The notes under the pieces: model-generated
The model's database searches: none
The model's input: only the letters and a program-made list of their open reading frames with translations
Told to the model about the DNA's origin: nothing
Shown here: piece after piece, positions 1 to 9,646 of the stretch
Layout of the letters: the number at the start of each line of letters is the position of its first letter
Numbering within the stretch: the first letter of the stretch is position 1
Program-made: the position numbers and the translations under genes
Assembly: GCF_003477525.1 (NCBI RefSeq)
Contig: NZ_QUDO01000004.1
Span: 89,517 to 153,516 of the forward strand
Direction of reading: 5' to 3'
Length of the DNA: 64,000 nt
DNA from: Ruminococcus sp. AF41-9
GTDB lineage: Bacteria; Bacillota; Clostridia; Lachnospirales; Lachnospiraceae

Positions 1-169
1 AGACTGGCATTGTAACAGATGCCGGCATTGGCACAGGCCGATGTAGGGGCGAAAGCTTTTACGCATGGTTTCGTATCTTTTTTTATCCTGAAAAGATAGT
101 TTATGAAAACTGGTTTCCGGCAGAAAATCAGGATTTCACAGATGCCTGAACGAAAGGAGTTGAGCAGAG
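1..169. other. Window start, no gene assigned
   Basis: The third forward frame is open from base 3 to a TGA at 144-146 but has no in-frame ATG and no product I recognise, so it may be the tail of an upstream gene or chance. A ribosome binding site (aaaggag, 153-159) for the next gene lies at its right edge. I saw no convincing promoter for the polyamine operon here, so that operon may start left of the window. Confidence 0.3.
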
Positions 170-1363
170 TTGGCAGACATTTCACTTGAACTAAAAAACA
201 TAAAGAAAAGTTTTACAGAGGGCGAAGCAGTACTGGATGATATCAGTCTGGTGATCAGTCAGGGGGAATTTATCACACTTCTGGGCTCGTCCGGATGTGG
301 AAAGACGACGACTCTCCGCATTATTGCCGGACTGGAACAGCCGGATGAGGGAAGCGTCTGGCTGGACGGCAGGGAAGTAACCGGTCTGGAGCCGAATCAG
401 AGGGATGTAAATACGGTCTTTCAGAATTATGCACTTTTTCCGCATATGAATGTGGCAGAGAACATCGGCTATGGACTCAAACTGAAGAAAGTTCCGAAGG
501 CAGAGATTAAGAAGAAAGTTTCCAGAATGCTGGAGCTGGTTCAGCTTGAGGGATATGAGAAAAGAAAGCCGTCAGAACTTTCCGGCGGGCAGAAGCAGCG
601 AGTTGCGATTGCGAGGGCACTGGTCAATAATCCGAAAGTTCTGCTTTTGGATGAGCCTCTGGGAGCGCTGGATCTGCAGCTTCGGCGTGCGATGCAGATA
701 GAACTGAAGCATTTGCAGAAAAAGCTGGGGATTACCTTTATTTATATCACGCATGATCAGGAAGAAGCCATCAATATGTCGGACAGGATTGCAGTGATGA
801 AAGGCGGACGCATTGAGCAGATGGGGACGCCGGATGAAATCTATAATCATCCAAAGACCAGTTATGTAGCAACATTTGTGGGAAATGCAAACATTCTGCA
901 TGGAGTTGTGGAAAGCGTTCAGGGAGAGACGGCGGTCGTAAAGATTGGAAATGATAAAGTGGCTGTGGTTCTGGGAACAGATCAGCAGAATGCAGGTACA
1001 GGACGATATCCGGCAGCAGGAGAGAAGGTAACTCTGGCCGTGAGAAGCGAAAATGTACAGTTAGAGGAAACCATGACATCGGAGAATCTGGCGGGCAGAA
1101 CAGATGATAGGGACAAGGCGATGGAGCGTGTCTCTGACAGATATAATGTGGAAAATATTTCCGGATTGCAGGCAGCCGTAACAGAGAAGAATTTCGCAGG
1201 TGGCCAGCTTCGGGTGACACTGAAACTAAATGACGGTACAGAACTGATTGCCAGCAGATATGGAATTGATGCATCTGTGACAGAGGGGCAGACAGTACGG
1301 TGCAGTTTCCTGCCGACAGATGCAGTGCTGGTAGACAGGGAGGATGCTCATGAAGAAGCGTAG
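170..1363 (+). CDS. potA: Spermidine/putrescine ABC transporter ATPase (PotA-like), copy 1
   Basis: ATP-binding subunit of a PotABCD-type polyamine importer; it hydrolyses ATP on the cytoplasmic face to drive uptake through the PotB/PotC permeases. The 397-aa product has a Walker A motif (GSSGCGKTT, about residues 39-47), the ABC signature LSGGQKQR (about 138-145), Walker [12 protein letters not shown] and a switch histidine (THDQEEA), followed by a C-terminal TOBE-like regulatory region. The start is a TTG codon at 170, chosen because aaaggag lies 10 bases upstream and the homology begins there. It is first in a potA-potB-potC operon; potB starts inside its last codons. Family assignment is strong; the exact substrate is inferred from the family and neighbours. 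Confidence 0.93.
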   Translation: MADISLELKNIKKSFTEGEAVLDDISLVISQGEFITLLGSSGCGKTTTLRIIAGLEQPDEGSVWLDGREVTGLEPNQRDVNTVFQNYALFPHMNVAENIGYGLKLKKVPKAEIKKKVSRMLELVQLEGYEKRKPSELSGGQKQRVAIARALVNNPKVLLLDEPLGALDLQLRRAMQIELKHLQKKLGITFIYITHDQEEAINMSDRIAVMKGGRIEQMGTPDEIYNHPKTSYVATFVGNANILHGVVESVQGETAVVKIGNDKVAVVLGTDQQNAGTGRYPAAGEKVTLAVRSENVQLEETMTSENLAGRTDDRDKAMERVSDRYNVENISGLQAAVTEKNFAGGQLRVTLKLNDGTELIASRYGIDASVTEGQTVRCSFLPTDAVLVDREDAHEEA

Positions 1364-2213
1364 GAATCATGCAGACAGTTCTGTATGGATGGCACTTCCG
1401 CTATATATTTTCACCATCGTATTTGTGGTATGTCCTCTGATCTATATGGTGGCGCTGAGTTTTGCGACACCGTCCCGGGGATTTGGAGTGACCTGGAAGT
1501 TTACACTGGATAATTATAAGAATATTCTGGAACCTGTGTATCTGAATACCTTTGTGGAATCACTGAAGCTGGCTCTGACCAGTACGGTGGTGATCGCCCT
1601 GATCGGATATCCTTTCGGGTACTTCATGGCAAGACTGCCGGAACACAGGAAAAAGAAAGCACAGCTTCTGCTGTCCACGCCGTTCTGGGTCAATTCCCTG
1701 ATCCGTCTGTACGGATGGATCATCATCCTGCAGAAAAAAGGACTGCTGAATTTCATATTACTGAAACTGGGGATCATTGAGAAACCACTGTCGATCCTGT
1801 ACAGCTATCCGGCGATCGTGATCGGTATGATCTATGTGCTTCTTCCGTTTATGATCATGTCTGTATATTCCAGTGCGGAGAAGCTGGACTGGTCTTATGT
1901 GGAAGCAGCCAGGGACCTGGGTGCTTCCAGAATGCAGGCATTTTTCAGCATAACACTGAAGCTCACCCTGCCGGGACTGCTCTCCGGTGTGATCCTGACT
2001 TTTGTACCGTCTATGGGACTGTTCTTCATTGCAGATATCCTGGGAGGAAATAAAGTTGTGCTCGTTGGAAGCCTGATCCAGGATCAGATGACCAGAGGAA
2101 ACAACTGGCCGTTTGCAGCAGCGCTTGCTGTCGTGATGATGCTGCTGACAACCGTGCTGATCATGATCTACAGAAAAGTGACCAATGCAAAAGAACTGGA
2201 GGGAATCGGATGA
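1350..2213 (+). CDS. potB: Polyamine ABC transporter permease (PotB-like), copy 1
   Basis: Integral membrane permease of the first polyamine importer, pairing with PotC to form the channel. The 287-aa product starts with a hydrophobic helix and shows six predicted membrane segments; the binding-protein-dependent transport motif EAARDLGAS that docks on the ATPase is present near residue 190. An ATG at 1344 is also in frame, but agggagg at 1337-1343 would abut it; the ATG at 1350 has a 6-base spacing and is preferred. It overlaps the end of potA and its own end overlaps potC by four bases (ATGA), which suggests translational coupling. Confidence 0.92.
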   Translation: MKKRRNHADSSVWMALPLYIFTIVFVVCPLIYMVALSFATPSRGFGVTWKFTLDNYKNILEPVYLNTFVESLKLALTSTVVIALIGYPFGYFMARLPEHRKKKAQLLLSTPFWVNSLIRLYGWIIILQKKGLLNFILLKLGIIEKPLSILYSYPAIVIGMIYVLLPFMIMSVYSSAEKLDWSYVEAARDLGASRMQAFFSITLKLTLPGLLSGVILTFVPSMGLFFIADILGGNKVVLVGSLIQDQMTRGNNWPFAAALAVVMMLLTTVLIMIYRKVTNAKELEGIG

Positions 2214-2983
2214 AAAAGAATTCAAAATTTGCCGGATTTTATATGGGGCTGATTTTCTTTCTGATGTATCTCCCCATTGCGGTGGTGATCGTATTCTCGT
2301 TTAATGAATCGAAACTGCCGGTGAAGTTTACGGGATTTTCCCTGAAATGGTATCAGGAGCTGATCCATGACAGAGAGATGCTGGAAGCACTGGTAAACAG
2401 TCTGATCCTTGGAGTCTTAAGCTGTCTGGTAAGTGCAGTGATCGGTACATTGGGGGCAGTTGGCCTGTCGAGGATCCACTGGAAGTCAAAAGGGGCACTG
2501 GAATATATTTCCATTCTGCCTTTGATGATACCGGAGATCATTCTTGGTATGGTGCTGATGGCATTCTTTTATATGTTGAACCTGCCGTTTGGTATGCTGA
2601 CGCTGCTGATCGGTCATACGGTATTCTGTGTGCCTTATATTCTGATGGAAGTGAAAGCGAGACTGGCGGGCATGGACCCGGCGCTGGAAGAAGCGGCAAG
2701 GGATCTGGGCGCAGGACCTTTTCGGGCATTCTGGGATATTACCCTGCCATTGATCATGCCTGCGGTCATTTCAGGATCACTGCTTGCATTTGCCATGTCC
2801 ATGGACGATGTGGTGATCAGTATTTTTGTAAACGGGCCGCGTCTGTCTACGCTGCCGATTAAGGTATATACTCAGTTAAAAACAGGAGTAACGCCGGAGA
2901 TCAATGCGCTATGTACGATTCTGCTGGCGGCTACACTGGTAATTTTTATCGTCTATTCACTGATAACGAAGAAGAAAAAGTAG
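2210..2983 (+). CDS. potC: Polyamine ABC transporter permease (PotC-like), copy 1
   Basis: Second permease subunit (257 aa) of the first importer. It has an N-terminal membrane helix, the PotC-typical segment after NESKLPVKFTGFSLKWY, and the ATPase-docking loop [10 protein letters not shown] near residue 165. It starts inside the last codons of potB. This operon encodes no substrate-binding protein of its own: the next genes are a second potA and potB. The binding protein may therefore be supplied by the potD domains of the downstream operon (inference). Confidence 0.92.
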   Translation: MKKNSKFAGFYMGLIFFLMYLPIAVVIVFSFNESKLPVKFTGFSLKWYQELIHDREMLEALVNSLILGVLSCLVSAVIGTLGAVGLSRIHWKSKGALEYISILPLMIPEIILGMVLMAFFYMLNLPFGMLTLLIGHTVFCVPYILMEVKARLAGMDPALEEAARDLGAGPFRAFWDITLPLIMPAVISGSLLAFAMSMDDVVISIFVNGPRLSTLPIKVYTQLKTGVTPEINALCTILLAATLVIFIVYSLITKKKK

Positions 2984-2994
2984 ATGATCAGTTA

Positions 2995-3105
2995 CTGCTC
3001 ACAGGCAGATATCCTGTATATTATGAGGGAATGGAGTGAGCAGGGAAATGATAATGATTCTGGAATATTTTGAGCAGTCCGCAGACGATTCTGTCTGTCG
3101 GACTA
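2995..3105 (+). repeat. Two inverted repeats between the polyamine operons
   Basis: CTGCTCAC at 2995-3002 pairs exactly with GTGAGCAG at 3036-3043. A second hairpin, with arms around AGTCCG and CGGACT near 3077-3105, follows. Neither is followed by a clear T run, so a terminator call is uncertain; they could be RNA-processing or attenuation structures separating the operons. Confidence 0.4.
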
Positions 3106-3152
3106 TAAGAAATAGAGAACAAAAAATAAAAAACATTTAGAGGAAGGAAAAG

Positions 3153-4198
3153 ATGATGAACAAACTGATTGAATTAAAAAATCTGACAAAGAATTTTGAT
3201 GATCAGCAGGTTTTGCGCGGCATCAATCTGGACATTTACGAAAAGGAATTCCTGACGCTGCTCGGACCGAGTGGCTGTGGAAAGACGACCACACTTCGAA
3301 TCATTGCAGGCTTTGAAGAACCGAGTGACGGAGAAGTATTGTTTAACGGGATTGAGATTTCAAAACTTCCCCCTTATAAAAGAGAAGTAAATACCGTATT
3401 TCAGAAGTACGCCCTTTTCCTCATTTAAATGTGGCGGAGAATATCGGTTTCGGTCTGAATCTGAAGAAAGTAGACAAGACAGTCATCGCGCAGAAAGTAG
3501 AGCGTATGTTGAAAATGGTTGGTCTGGAAGGCTTTGAGAAAAGAGATGTCACCCTGCTTTCAGGCGGACAGCAGCAGCGAGTTGCCATTGCCAGAGCCCT
3601 GGTAAATGAACCGAAAGTCCTGCTTCTGGATGAGCCGCTGGGTGCGCTGGATGCGAAAATCCGTAAGCAGATGCAGGTAGAGCTAAAGAAGATCCAGCAG
3701 GAAGTTGGAATTACCTTTATCTATGTCACACATGACCAGGAAGAAGCACTGTCCATGTCTGACACGGTCGTTGTCATGAATAATGGCGAAATCCAGCAGA
3801 TCGGTTCTCCTACAGATATCTACAATGAACCGGAAAACCGTTTTGTTGCAAGCTTTATCGGGGAATCCAATATCATCGAAGGAACCATGATCCGTGACTA
3901 TCTGGTTGCATTTGACGGATTTGAGTTCGAGTGCGTGGATAAGGGATTTGAAGATCACGAAGAGATCGAAGTGGTATTAAGACCGGAGGATCTGGATATC
4001 GTAGATCCGGATCAGGCGAAGATCAGAGGAATCGTGCGCAATATTACATTCAAAGGTGTGCATTACGAAATCCTGATCGAGACAGAGCTTCGTACCTATA
4101 TGGTTCACACCACAGATTATGCGGAAGTCGGAAGGGAAGTGGGACTGAAATTCGGGCCTGAAGACATCCATGTTATGTGCAAGATGGGAAGCTACTGA
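3153..4198 (+). CDS. potA: Spermidine/putrescine ABC transporter ATPase, copy 2 (one-base frameshift)
   Basis: Second PotA-like ATPase, about 348 aa when joined. The N-terminal part, with Walker [10 protein letters not shown], stops at a TAA at 3426-3428; the remainder, with LSGGQQQR, Walker B LLLDEP and the TOBE region, continues in another frame from about 3431. Copy 1 reads [12 protein letters not shown] at the same place, and one extra T in the run near 3416-3419 restores [12 protein letters not shown]. The break is therefore a single missing T rather than two genes. It leads a potA-potB-potCD-potD operon; aggaagg precedes the start. If the deletion is real this ATPase is dead and copy 1 would have to power both permease sets. 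Confidence 0.88.
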
Positions 4199-5013
4199 TG
4201 AAACAGTATAAGAACCTCATCAAGCCATATCTTGTATGGGCATTTGTGATCATTGTCATCCCGCTGATCCTGATCGCATTATATGCTTTTACAGAAGATG
4301 GAAACGAAGTGCTGACTTTCTCCTTTACCCTGGAGAATTTCCGCAAATTCCTGGAAGCTACTTACATGAGCGTTATTTTCAAGTCGTTCAAACTTGGAAT
4401 CCTGACGACGGTCATCTGTCTGGGACTTGGTTATCCTCTCGCATTTATCATTTCAAAATGTCCGGAGAAATCCCAGAGCTTTCTGATCCTGCTGGTAACC
4501 ATTCCGGAGTGGATCAATATGCTTCTGCGTACTTATGCGTGGATGAATCTTTTATCTGATAACGGAATCATCAATCATCTGCTGGGATTCCTGGGAATCT
4601 CTCCGGTGACGATGATGTATACGGACTTCTCCGTAGTGGTTGGTCTGGTCTGTAACTTTATGCCGTTTATGATCATCCCGATCCATACATCCCTGAGCAA
4701 AATGGATAAATCCTTTATCGAGGCTGCCTATGATCTGGGAGCAAATAAATTCCAGACTTTTACAAAGGTAATCTGGAAGCTGTCCATTCCCGGTGTTCTC
4801 AATGGAATCATGATGGTATTTTTGCTGTCCATTTCCACATTCGTTATTCCGAAACTTCTCGGCGGCGGACAGTATATGCTGATCGGTAACCTGATTGAGT
4901 CTCAGTTCATCTCTGTCGGTGACTGGAACTTCGGAAGCGCAATTTCTCTGATTCTGGCTGTGATCATTCTGATTTTTATGAGCCTGATGAAGAAGATGGA
5001 TAAAGACGAATAA
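4198..5013 (+). CDS. potB: Polyamine ABC transporter permease (PotB-like), copy 2
   Basis: Permease subunit (271 aa) of the second polyamine importer, with about six membrane helices and the ATPase-docking motif EAAYDLGANK near residue 180. The longer in-frame start at 4177 lies inside potA2; the ATG at 4198 overlaps the potA2 stop in a TGATG junction typical of translational coupling and is preferred. It is followed after 11 bases by the potCD fusion. Confidence 0.92.
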   Translation: MKQYKNLIKPYLVWAFVIIVIPLILIALYAFTEDGNEVLTFSFTLENFRKFLEATYMSVIFKSFKLGILTTVICLGLGYPLAFIISKCPEKSQSFLILLVTIPEWINMLLRTYAWMNLLSDNGIINHLLGFLGISPVTMMYTDFSVVVGLVCNFMPFMIIPIHTSLSKMDKSFIEAAYDLGANKFQTFTKVIWKLSIPGVLNGIMMVFLLSISTFVIPKLLGGGQYMLIGNLIESQFISVGDWNFGSAISLILAVIILIFMSLMKKMDKDE

Positions 5014-5024
5014 GGGAGGACGGC

Positions 5025-6869
5025 ATGAAACGTAATAATAAATTTTTTTCAATGTTATATGTGGTACTGTGCCTTGCTTTCTTTTACCTGCCGATCCTGG
5101 TGACGATGATCTTTTCTTTTAACTCATCCAAGTCACTGACCAGATTTACGGGATTTTCCCTGCGCTGGTATCAGGAACTGCTCAGTAACGGGGAAGTTAT
5201 CAAGGCGGTCTATGTATCAGTGACCATTGCGATCATCGCAACGATCGTTTCTACCATACTTGGAACCATCACTGCGATCGGTTTATCCAAGTCAAAGAAA
5301 GTAGTCAAGGAACTGCTTTTAAATATTAACAATATCCCGATCCTGAATCCGGAGATCGTAACAGCGATCAGTCTGATGCTGCTGTTTTCTTCTCTTGGTC
5401 TGAGAAAAGGATACCTGACGATGCTGCTGGCGCATATCGCATTCTGTACGCCGTATGTAATTACCAGTGTTTATCCGAAAGTAAGAGCACTGGATCCGAA
5501 CATGGCAAATGCTGCCATGGACCTTGGTGCAACTCCTTTTCAGGCGTTGACGAAGGTTATCGTGCCAATGATCAAAGAGGGTATTTTTGCTGGTGCACTG
5601 CTTGCATTTACAATGTCCTTTGACGATTTCGTAATTTCTTATTTCGTGTCAGGAAATGGTGTAAAGAATATCTCCATCGTTGTATATAATATGACGAAGC
5701 GTATCAACCCTACCATCAATGCTCTGTCAACGATCGTGATCGTAGTCATCATTGTAGTCCTGCTTCTGGCAAATCTGATCCCGAAACTCAGAAGCAAAGC
5801 GAAGAAGATGAACCAGAAAGCAATGAAGATCGTATCTGTGATCGTGGTGGCCGCAGTTACCGTTGGACTGGTCAAATGGGGATTTGTGGCGCAGTCCACG
5901 CATGTGCTGAAAGTTTACAATGCAGGAGAGTATATGGATCTTTCTCTGATCGAAGATTTCGAAAAAGAGTACAACTGTACGGTCGTATATGAGACTTTTG
6001 AGTCAAATGAGATGATGTATACCAAACTGTCAAGTGGTGAGACCTATGATGTGCTGATCCCGTCTGACTATATGATCGAGAGACTGATCAAGGAGGAATA
6101 CCTGCAGGCTCTTGACTGGAAAGAAATTCCAAACAAAAAGAATCTGATGGATGATGTCATGAACCAGAGCTATGATCCGGGCAACCGTTACTCCTGCCCG
6201 TATTTCTGGGGAACCGTAGGAATCCTCTATGATAAGACAGTGGTAGATGAGGCTGATCTGAAGGATGGATGGAATCTTCTGTGTAATCCGAAATATAAAG
6301 GAAATATTTACATGTATGATTCTGAGCGAGATTCCTTTATGATAGCATTAAAGGCACTTGGATATTCCATGAATACCACAAATGAAGCTGAGATCGAGGA
6401 AGCTTATCAGTGGCTGATCGAACAGCGTGATACCATGGACCCGATCTATGCAGGGGATGACGTGATCGACAATATGATTTCAGGAAACAAAGCACTGGCA
6501 GTTGTGTACTCCGGAGATGCATCTTACATTATCAGCGAAAACCCGAATCTGGACTACTTTACACCGGAACAGGGAACCAACAGATGGTACGATGCGATGG
6601 TTATCACAAAGGACTGTAGTGAGGTACAGCTTGCCCATGAATTCATCAATTTTATGATCAGTGATAAATCTGCTCTTTCCAATACGGAAGAAGTAGGGTA
6701 TACTTCTACAGTGAAAAGTGCTTTTGAAACAATGAAGGAGGGGGACTATGCCGGAATCAGTTCTTATATTCCGGATACAACCAACCTGAATAACGAAATC
6801 TTTGCTTATCAGCAACCGAAGATCAAGCAGAAATTTGCGGAACTCTGGACAAAAGTAAAAGCAAAGTAA
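5025..6869 (+). CDS. potCD: Polyamine permease - substrate-binding protein fusion (PotC-PotD)
   Basis: A 614-aa fusion. Residues about 1-260 are a PotC permease with a docking loop (ANAAMDLGATPF). After a basic stretch (KLRSKAKKMNQKAMK) a further hydrophobic helix leads into a PotD-type periplasmic-binding domain beginning VLKVYNAGEYMD and running to the C terminus. The binding domain would be held outside the membrane next to its own channel. Such fused permease/binding proteins are known among Firmicutes importers; nothing suggests an assembly join, since the frame is continuous and codon use uniform. A separate potD gene follows. Confidence 0.9.
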   Translation: MKRNNKFFSMLYVVLCLAFFYLPILVTMIFSFNSSKSLTRFTGFSLRWYQELLSNGEVIKAVYVSVTIAIIATIVSTILGTITAIGLSKSKKVVKELLLNINNIPILNPEIVTAISLMLLFSSLGLRKGYLTMLLAHIAFCTPYVITSVYPKVRALDPNMANAAMDLGATPFQALTKVIVPMIKEGIFAGALLAFTMSFDDFVISYFVSGNGVKNISIVVYNMTKRINPTINALSTIVIVVIIVVLLLANLIPKLRSKAKKMNQKAMKIVSVIVVAAVTVGLVKWGFVAQSTHVLKVYNAGEYMDLSLIEDFEKEYNCTVVYETFESNEMMYTKLSSGETYDVLIPSDYMIERLIKEEYLQALDWKEIPNKKNLMDDVMNQSYDPGNRYSCPYFWGTVGILYDKTVVDEADLKDGWNLLCNPKYKGNIYMYDSERDSFMIALKALGYSMNTTNEAEIEEAYQWLIEQRDTMDPIYAGDDVIDNMISGNKALAVVYSGDASYIISENPNLDYFTPEQGTNRWYDAMVITKDCSEVQLAHEFINFMISDKSALSNTEEVGYTSTVKSAFETMKEGDYAGISSYIPDTTNLNNEIFAYQQPKIKQKFAELWTKVKAK

Positions 6870-6958
6870 AAAAGGATAGCCGCTGTCTGCCGATACAGTG
6901 AAAGGCGGATTGGGGCTGCTACAGACAACAATGCAAAGCATAAGAAGGGAGACTGTTT

Positions 6959-7993
6959 ATGAAAAAAAGAGTACTTGCAGTAGTAATGTGTGCATTAATG
7001 GCAGGAACAGCATTAACCGGATTTAAAGATGCCGGAGATGACAAAGAACTGGTTCTCTTTACCTGGGAAGGAATGTTCCCGCAGGAAGTTCTTGATGACT
7101 TTGAAAAAGAGACAGGTGTTAAAGTCGTTTATTCAAACTTTGATACAGATGAAACCATGCTTGAGAAACTTTCCATGGCAAAGGGCGGAGACTATGATAT
7201 CGTAATTGCAGATGATTATATTCTGGAAACTGCGATCCAGGAAGGACTTGCAGAGAAACTTGACAAAGATTCTCTGGAGAACATCGGAAACATCAATCCG
7301 TTATATCAGGGACAGTTCTATGATCCGGATGATGAATACACAGTTCCTTACGGAGCCGGTATCCCGCTGATCGTTTATGATCCGGAACAGGTTGATATTG
7401 ATATCAAAGGTTATAAAGATCTCTGGGATTCCTCCCTTGAGGACAGCATCGCGCTGACAGCAAACTATCGTGTTATTAACGGTATCACTCAGCTTTCCAT
7501 GGGAGAAAGCATGAATGAAGAGGATGTTGACGTGATCAAAAAGACCGGAGAAAAACTTCTGGAGCTTGCTCCGAATGTACGTCTGATCCAGGATGACAAC
7601 ACACAGAATGCGCTTCTTAACGGTGAGGCAAGTGTTGCATTCCTTTACACTTCTCAGGTAACAGCAGCGCTGGCTGAAAATCCGGATCTGAAAGTCGTAT
7701 ATCCGGAAGAGGGACTTGGCTTTGGCATCATGGGTATGTTTATCCCGAGCGAAGCACCGGACAAAGATGCAGCATATTCTTTCATGGACTATATCATGCA
7801 GCCGGAAGTTGCAGCAAAATGCACAGACTATATCGGCTATTACAGCACAAATAAGGCAGCAGATGAACTGGTAAATCCGGATCTGGTAGTTCCGGATGAC
7901 GTTACCAAGGGCGAGATCGTCCAGAACGTAAGCCAGGAAGCAGATGAACAGTATCAGAAAAACTGGACAGAATTTAAAGCTGCCTGCGATTAA
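6959..7993 (+). CDS. potD: Polyamine substrate-binding protein (PotD-like)
   Basis: Extracellular binding protein, 344 aa, related to the PotD domain of the upstream fusion. It has a signal peptide (basic MKKR, then a hydrophobic core). The expected lipoprotein box is altered: the sequence reads ALTGF where family members have a Cys after Gly (LxGC), so the lipidated Cys is missing. The mature part begins like PotD (ELVLFTWEGMFPQEV). A GGGAG ribosome binding site precedes the start. Without the Cys it could be released or stay tethered by an uncleaved signal; a single G-to-T change (TGT to TTT) would explain the difference. Confidence 0.88.
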   Translation: MKKRVLAVVMCALMAGTALTGFKDAGDDKELVLFTWEGMFPQEVLDDFEKETGVKVVYSNFDTDETMLEKLSMAKGGDYDIVIADDYILETAIQEGLAEKLDKDSLENIGNINPLYQGQFYDPDDEYTVPYGAGIPLIVYDPEQVDIDIKGYKDLWDSSLEDSIALTANYRVINGITQLSMGESMNEEDVDVIKKTGEKLLELAPNVRLIQDDNTQNALLNGEASVAFLYTSQVTAALAENPDLKVVYPEEGLGFGIMGMFIPSEAPDKDAAYSFMDYIMQPEVAAKCTDYIGYYSTNKAADELVNPDLVVPDDVTKGEIVQNVSQEADEQYQKNWTEFKAACD

Positions 7994-8007
7994 GGGGGCA
8001 GAATCAA

Positions 8008-9646
8008 ATGGATATTTACAAAGGAACCGGTGCCTTTTCCGGAATTGCCATCGGTAAAATACTGTATTATCACAAAAGTGAGTATCAGATACGACAGTAT
8101 GAGATTACGGATATTAAGGGAGAGCTAAATGTTTTCCGTCAGGCCCGGGCCAATGTGATGGAACAGCTTACTGCGCTTTATGAGAAGAACTGCACGATCC
8201 AGGAATCTCAGGCAGAACTTTTTCTTAAACAGAAAAATCTTCTGGAGGGAAAAAGTTTCCAGCGTGCCATTGAGAGTATCATACAGAGCGAGAAAGTAAA
8301 TTCCGCTTATGCGGTGATGACTACCAGAGATGAGATCATTTCTACCTTTCGGAATCTGGAGGAGCCTGCGATTAAGGAGAGACTTGTCAATATACGGGAA
8401 ATATCAGACCGTCTGATCAATGAACTGGGAGGCGTTTCTCCGAGAATCGATCTTGGAGAGGAACCGGTGATCCTTGTCACGGAGAGCATTACGCCTACTG
8501 AACTGATGGAGATGGACAAAGACAAGCTGATGGCGATCGTTATGCATCACGGTTCGGATATTTCACATGCAGCGATTCTGGTAAAAACCATGAATATACC
8601 TGCGCTGATAGAGATTGATACGGATTCAGAGTGGGATGGGCAGCAGGCAATCGTAGACGGATATACAGGATGCCTGTACATCAACCCTGATGAAGAAGTG
8701 AGAAAAGAATATGAGATTCGCAGGCAGGCGGATATGGAAGAAAGAGAAGAACTTCTGAAGCTGAGAGAAGAGCCGGATATGACAAAGGACGGCAGGCGGA
8801 TCGAGATTTATGCGAACATCGGAAACATGGATGACCTGAACAGCGTCCTTTACTACGGTGCAGCCGGAATCGGACTTCTGCGCAGTGAATTTCAGTACCT
8901 CGGAAGAGAGAATTATCCGAGAGAGAATGAGCTGTTTCTGGCATATAAAAAGATTGCAGAAACCATGGGCGACCGTCTTGCCGTGATCCGTACCGCAGAT
9001 CTGGGAGCAGATAAACAGGCTTCCTATCTGAACATTCCGGATGAAACGAATCCGATCATGGGAAACCGTGGAATCCGTCTCTGTCTGGACAGGAAAAGAA
9101 TGTTTAAGGCTCAGCTTCGTGCGATATTCAGAGCTAGTACGTATGGAAATCTGGCACTGATGTATCCGATGATCACTTCGGAAGAAGAAATGGATGAGAT
9201 CGAGGCGATCATTCAGGAAGTGGTTCAGGGACTGGACGAGAAAGGAATTCCGTATAAAAAACATAAAAACAGGAATTATGATCGAAACACCGGCAGCAGT
9301 CATGATCAGCCGTGAACTTGCCAGAAGAGTAGATTTCCTGAGTCTGGGAACGAACGACCTGAGTCAGTATACGCTGGCAATGGACAGGCAGAATCCACTG
9401 CTGAGAAACAAATATAATGACCATCATCCTGCGGTCCTGCGTATGATCCGAATGGTTGTTGAGGCAGGGCATGCAGAGCATAAACGGGTCTGCATCTGCG
9501 GAGAACTTGCAGCAGATACAGCACTGACAGAAGAATTTCTGAAGATGGGAGTTGACTGTCTCTCTGTTGTTCCGGCATGCATCCTTCCTGTCAGAAAAGC
9601 ACTCAGACAGGTTGATCTGTCAGAGGATGAAAAGGATGAAAAGTAA
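8008..9646 (+). CDS. ptsI: PTS enzyme I-like phosphotransferase (one-base frameshift)
   Basis: Enzyme I family protein (about 545 aa when joined), which transfers phosphate from phosphoenolpyruvate via a catalytic histidine to HPr. The swivel-domain motif DISHAAILVKTMNIP carries the histidine; the PEP-binding barrel shows GIGLLRSEF, GNRGIRL and, after the break, GIMIETPAAVMI and SLGTNDLSQYT. The first frame ends at 9313-9315 and the second is open over the overlap. Removing one A from the run near 9256-9262 joins them as YKNIKTGIMIETP, so this is a one-base insertion. No HPr or enzyme II gene lies nearby; it sits 14 bases after potD and may be co-transcribed with it. It could be the general EI or a paralogue. 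Confidence 0.85.

Noticed and set aside
1..169. Coding tail of an upstream gene
   Set aside because: A frame is open to 146 but gives no recognisable motif and cannot be judged without the preceding sequence.
3153..4198. Two separate ATPase genes or a half-transporter
   Set aside because: Comparison with the intact copy at 170-1363 shows that a single missing T accounts for the split.
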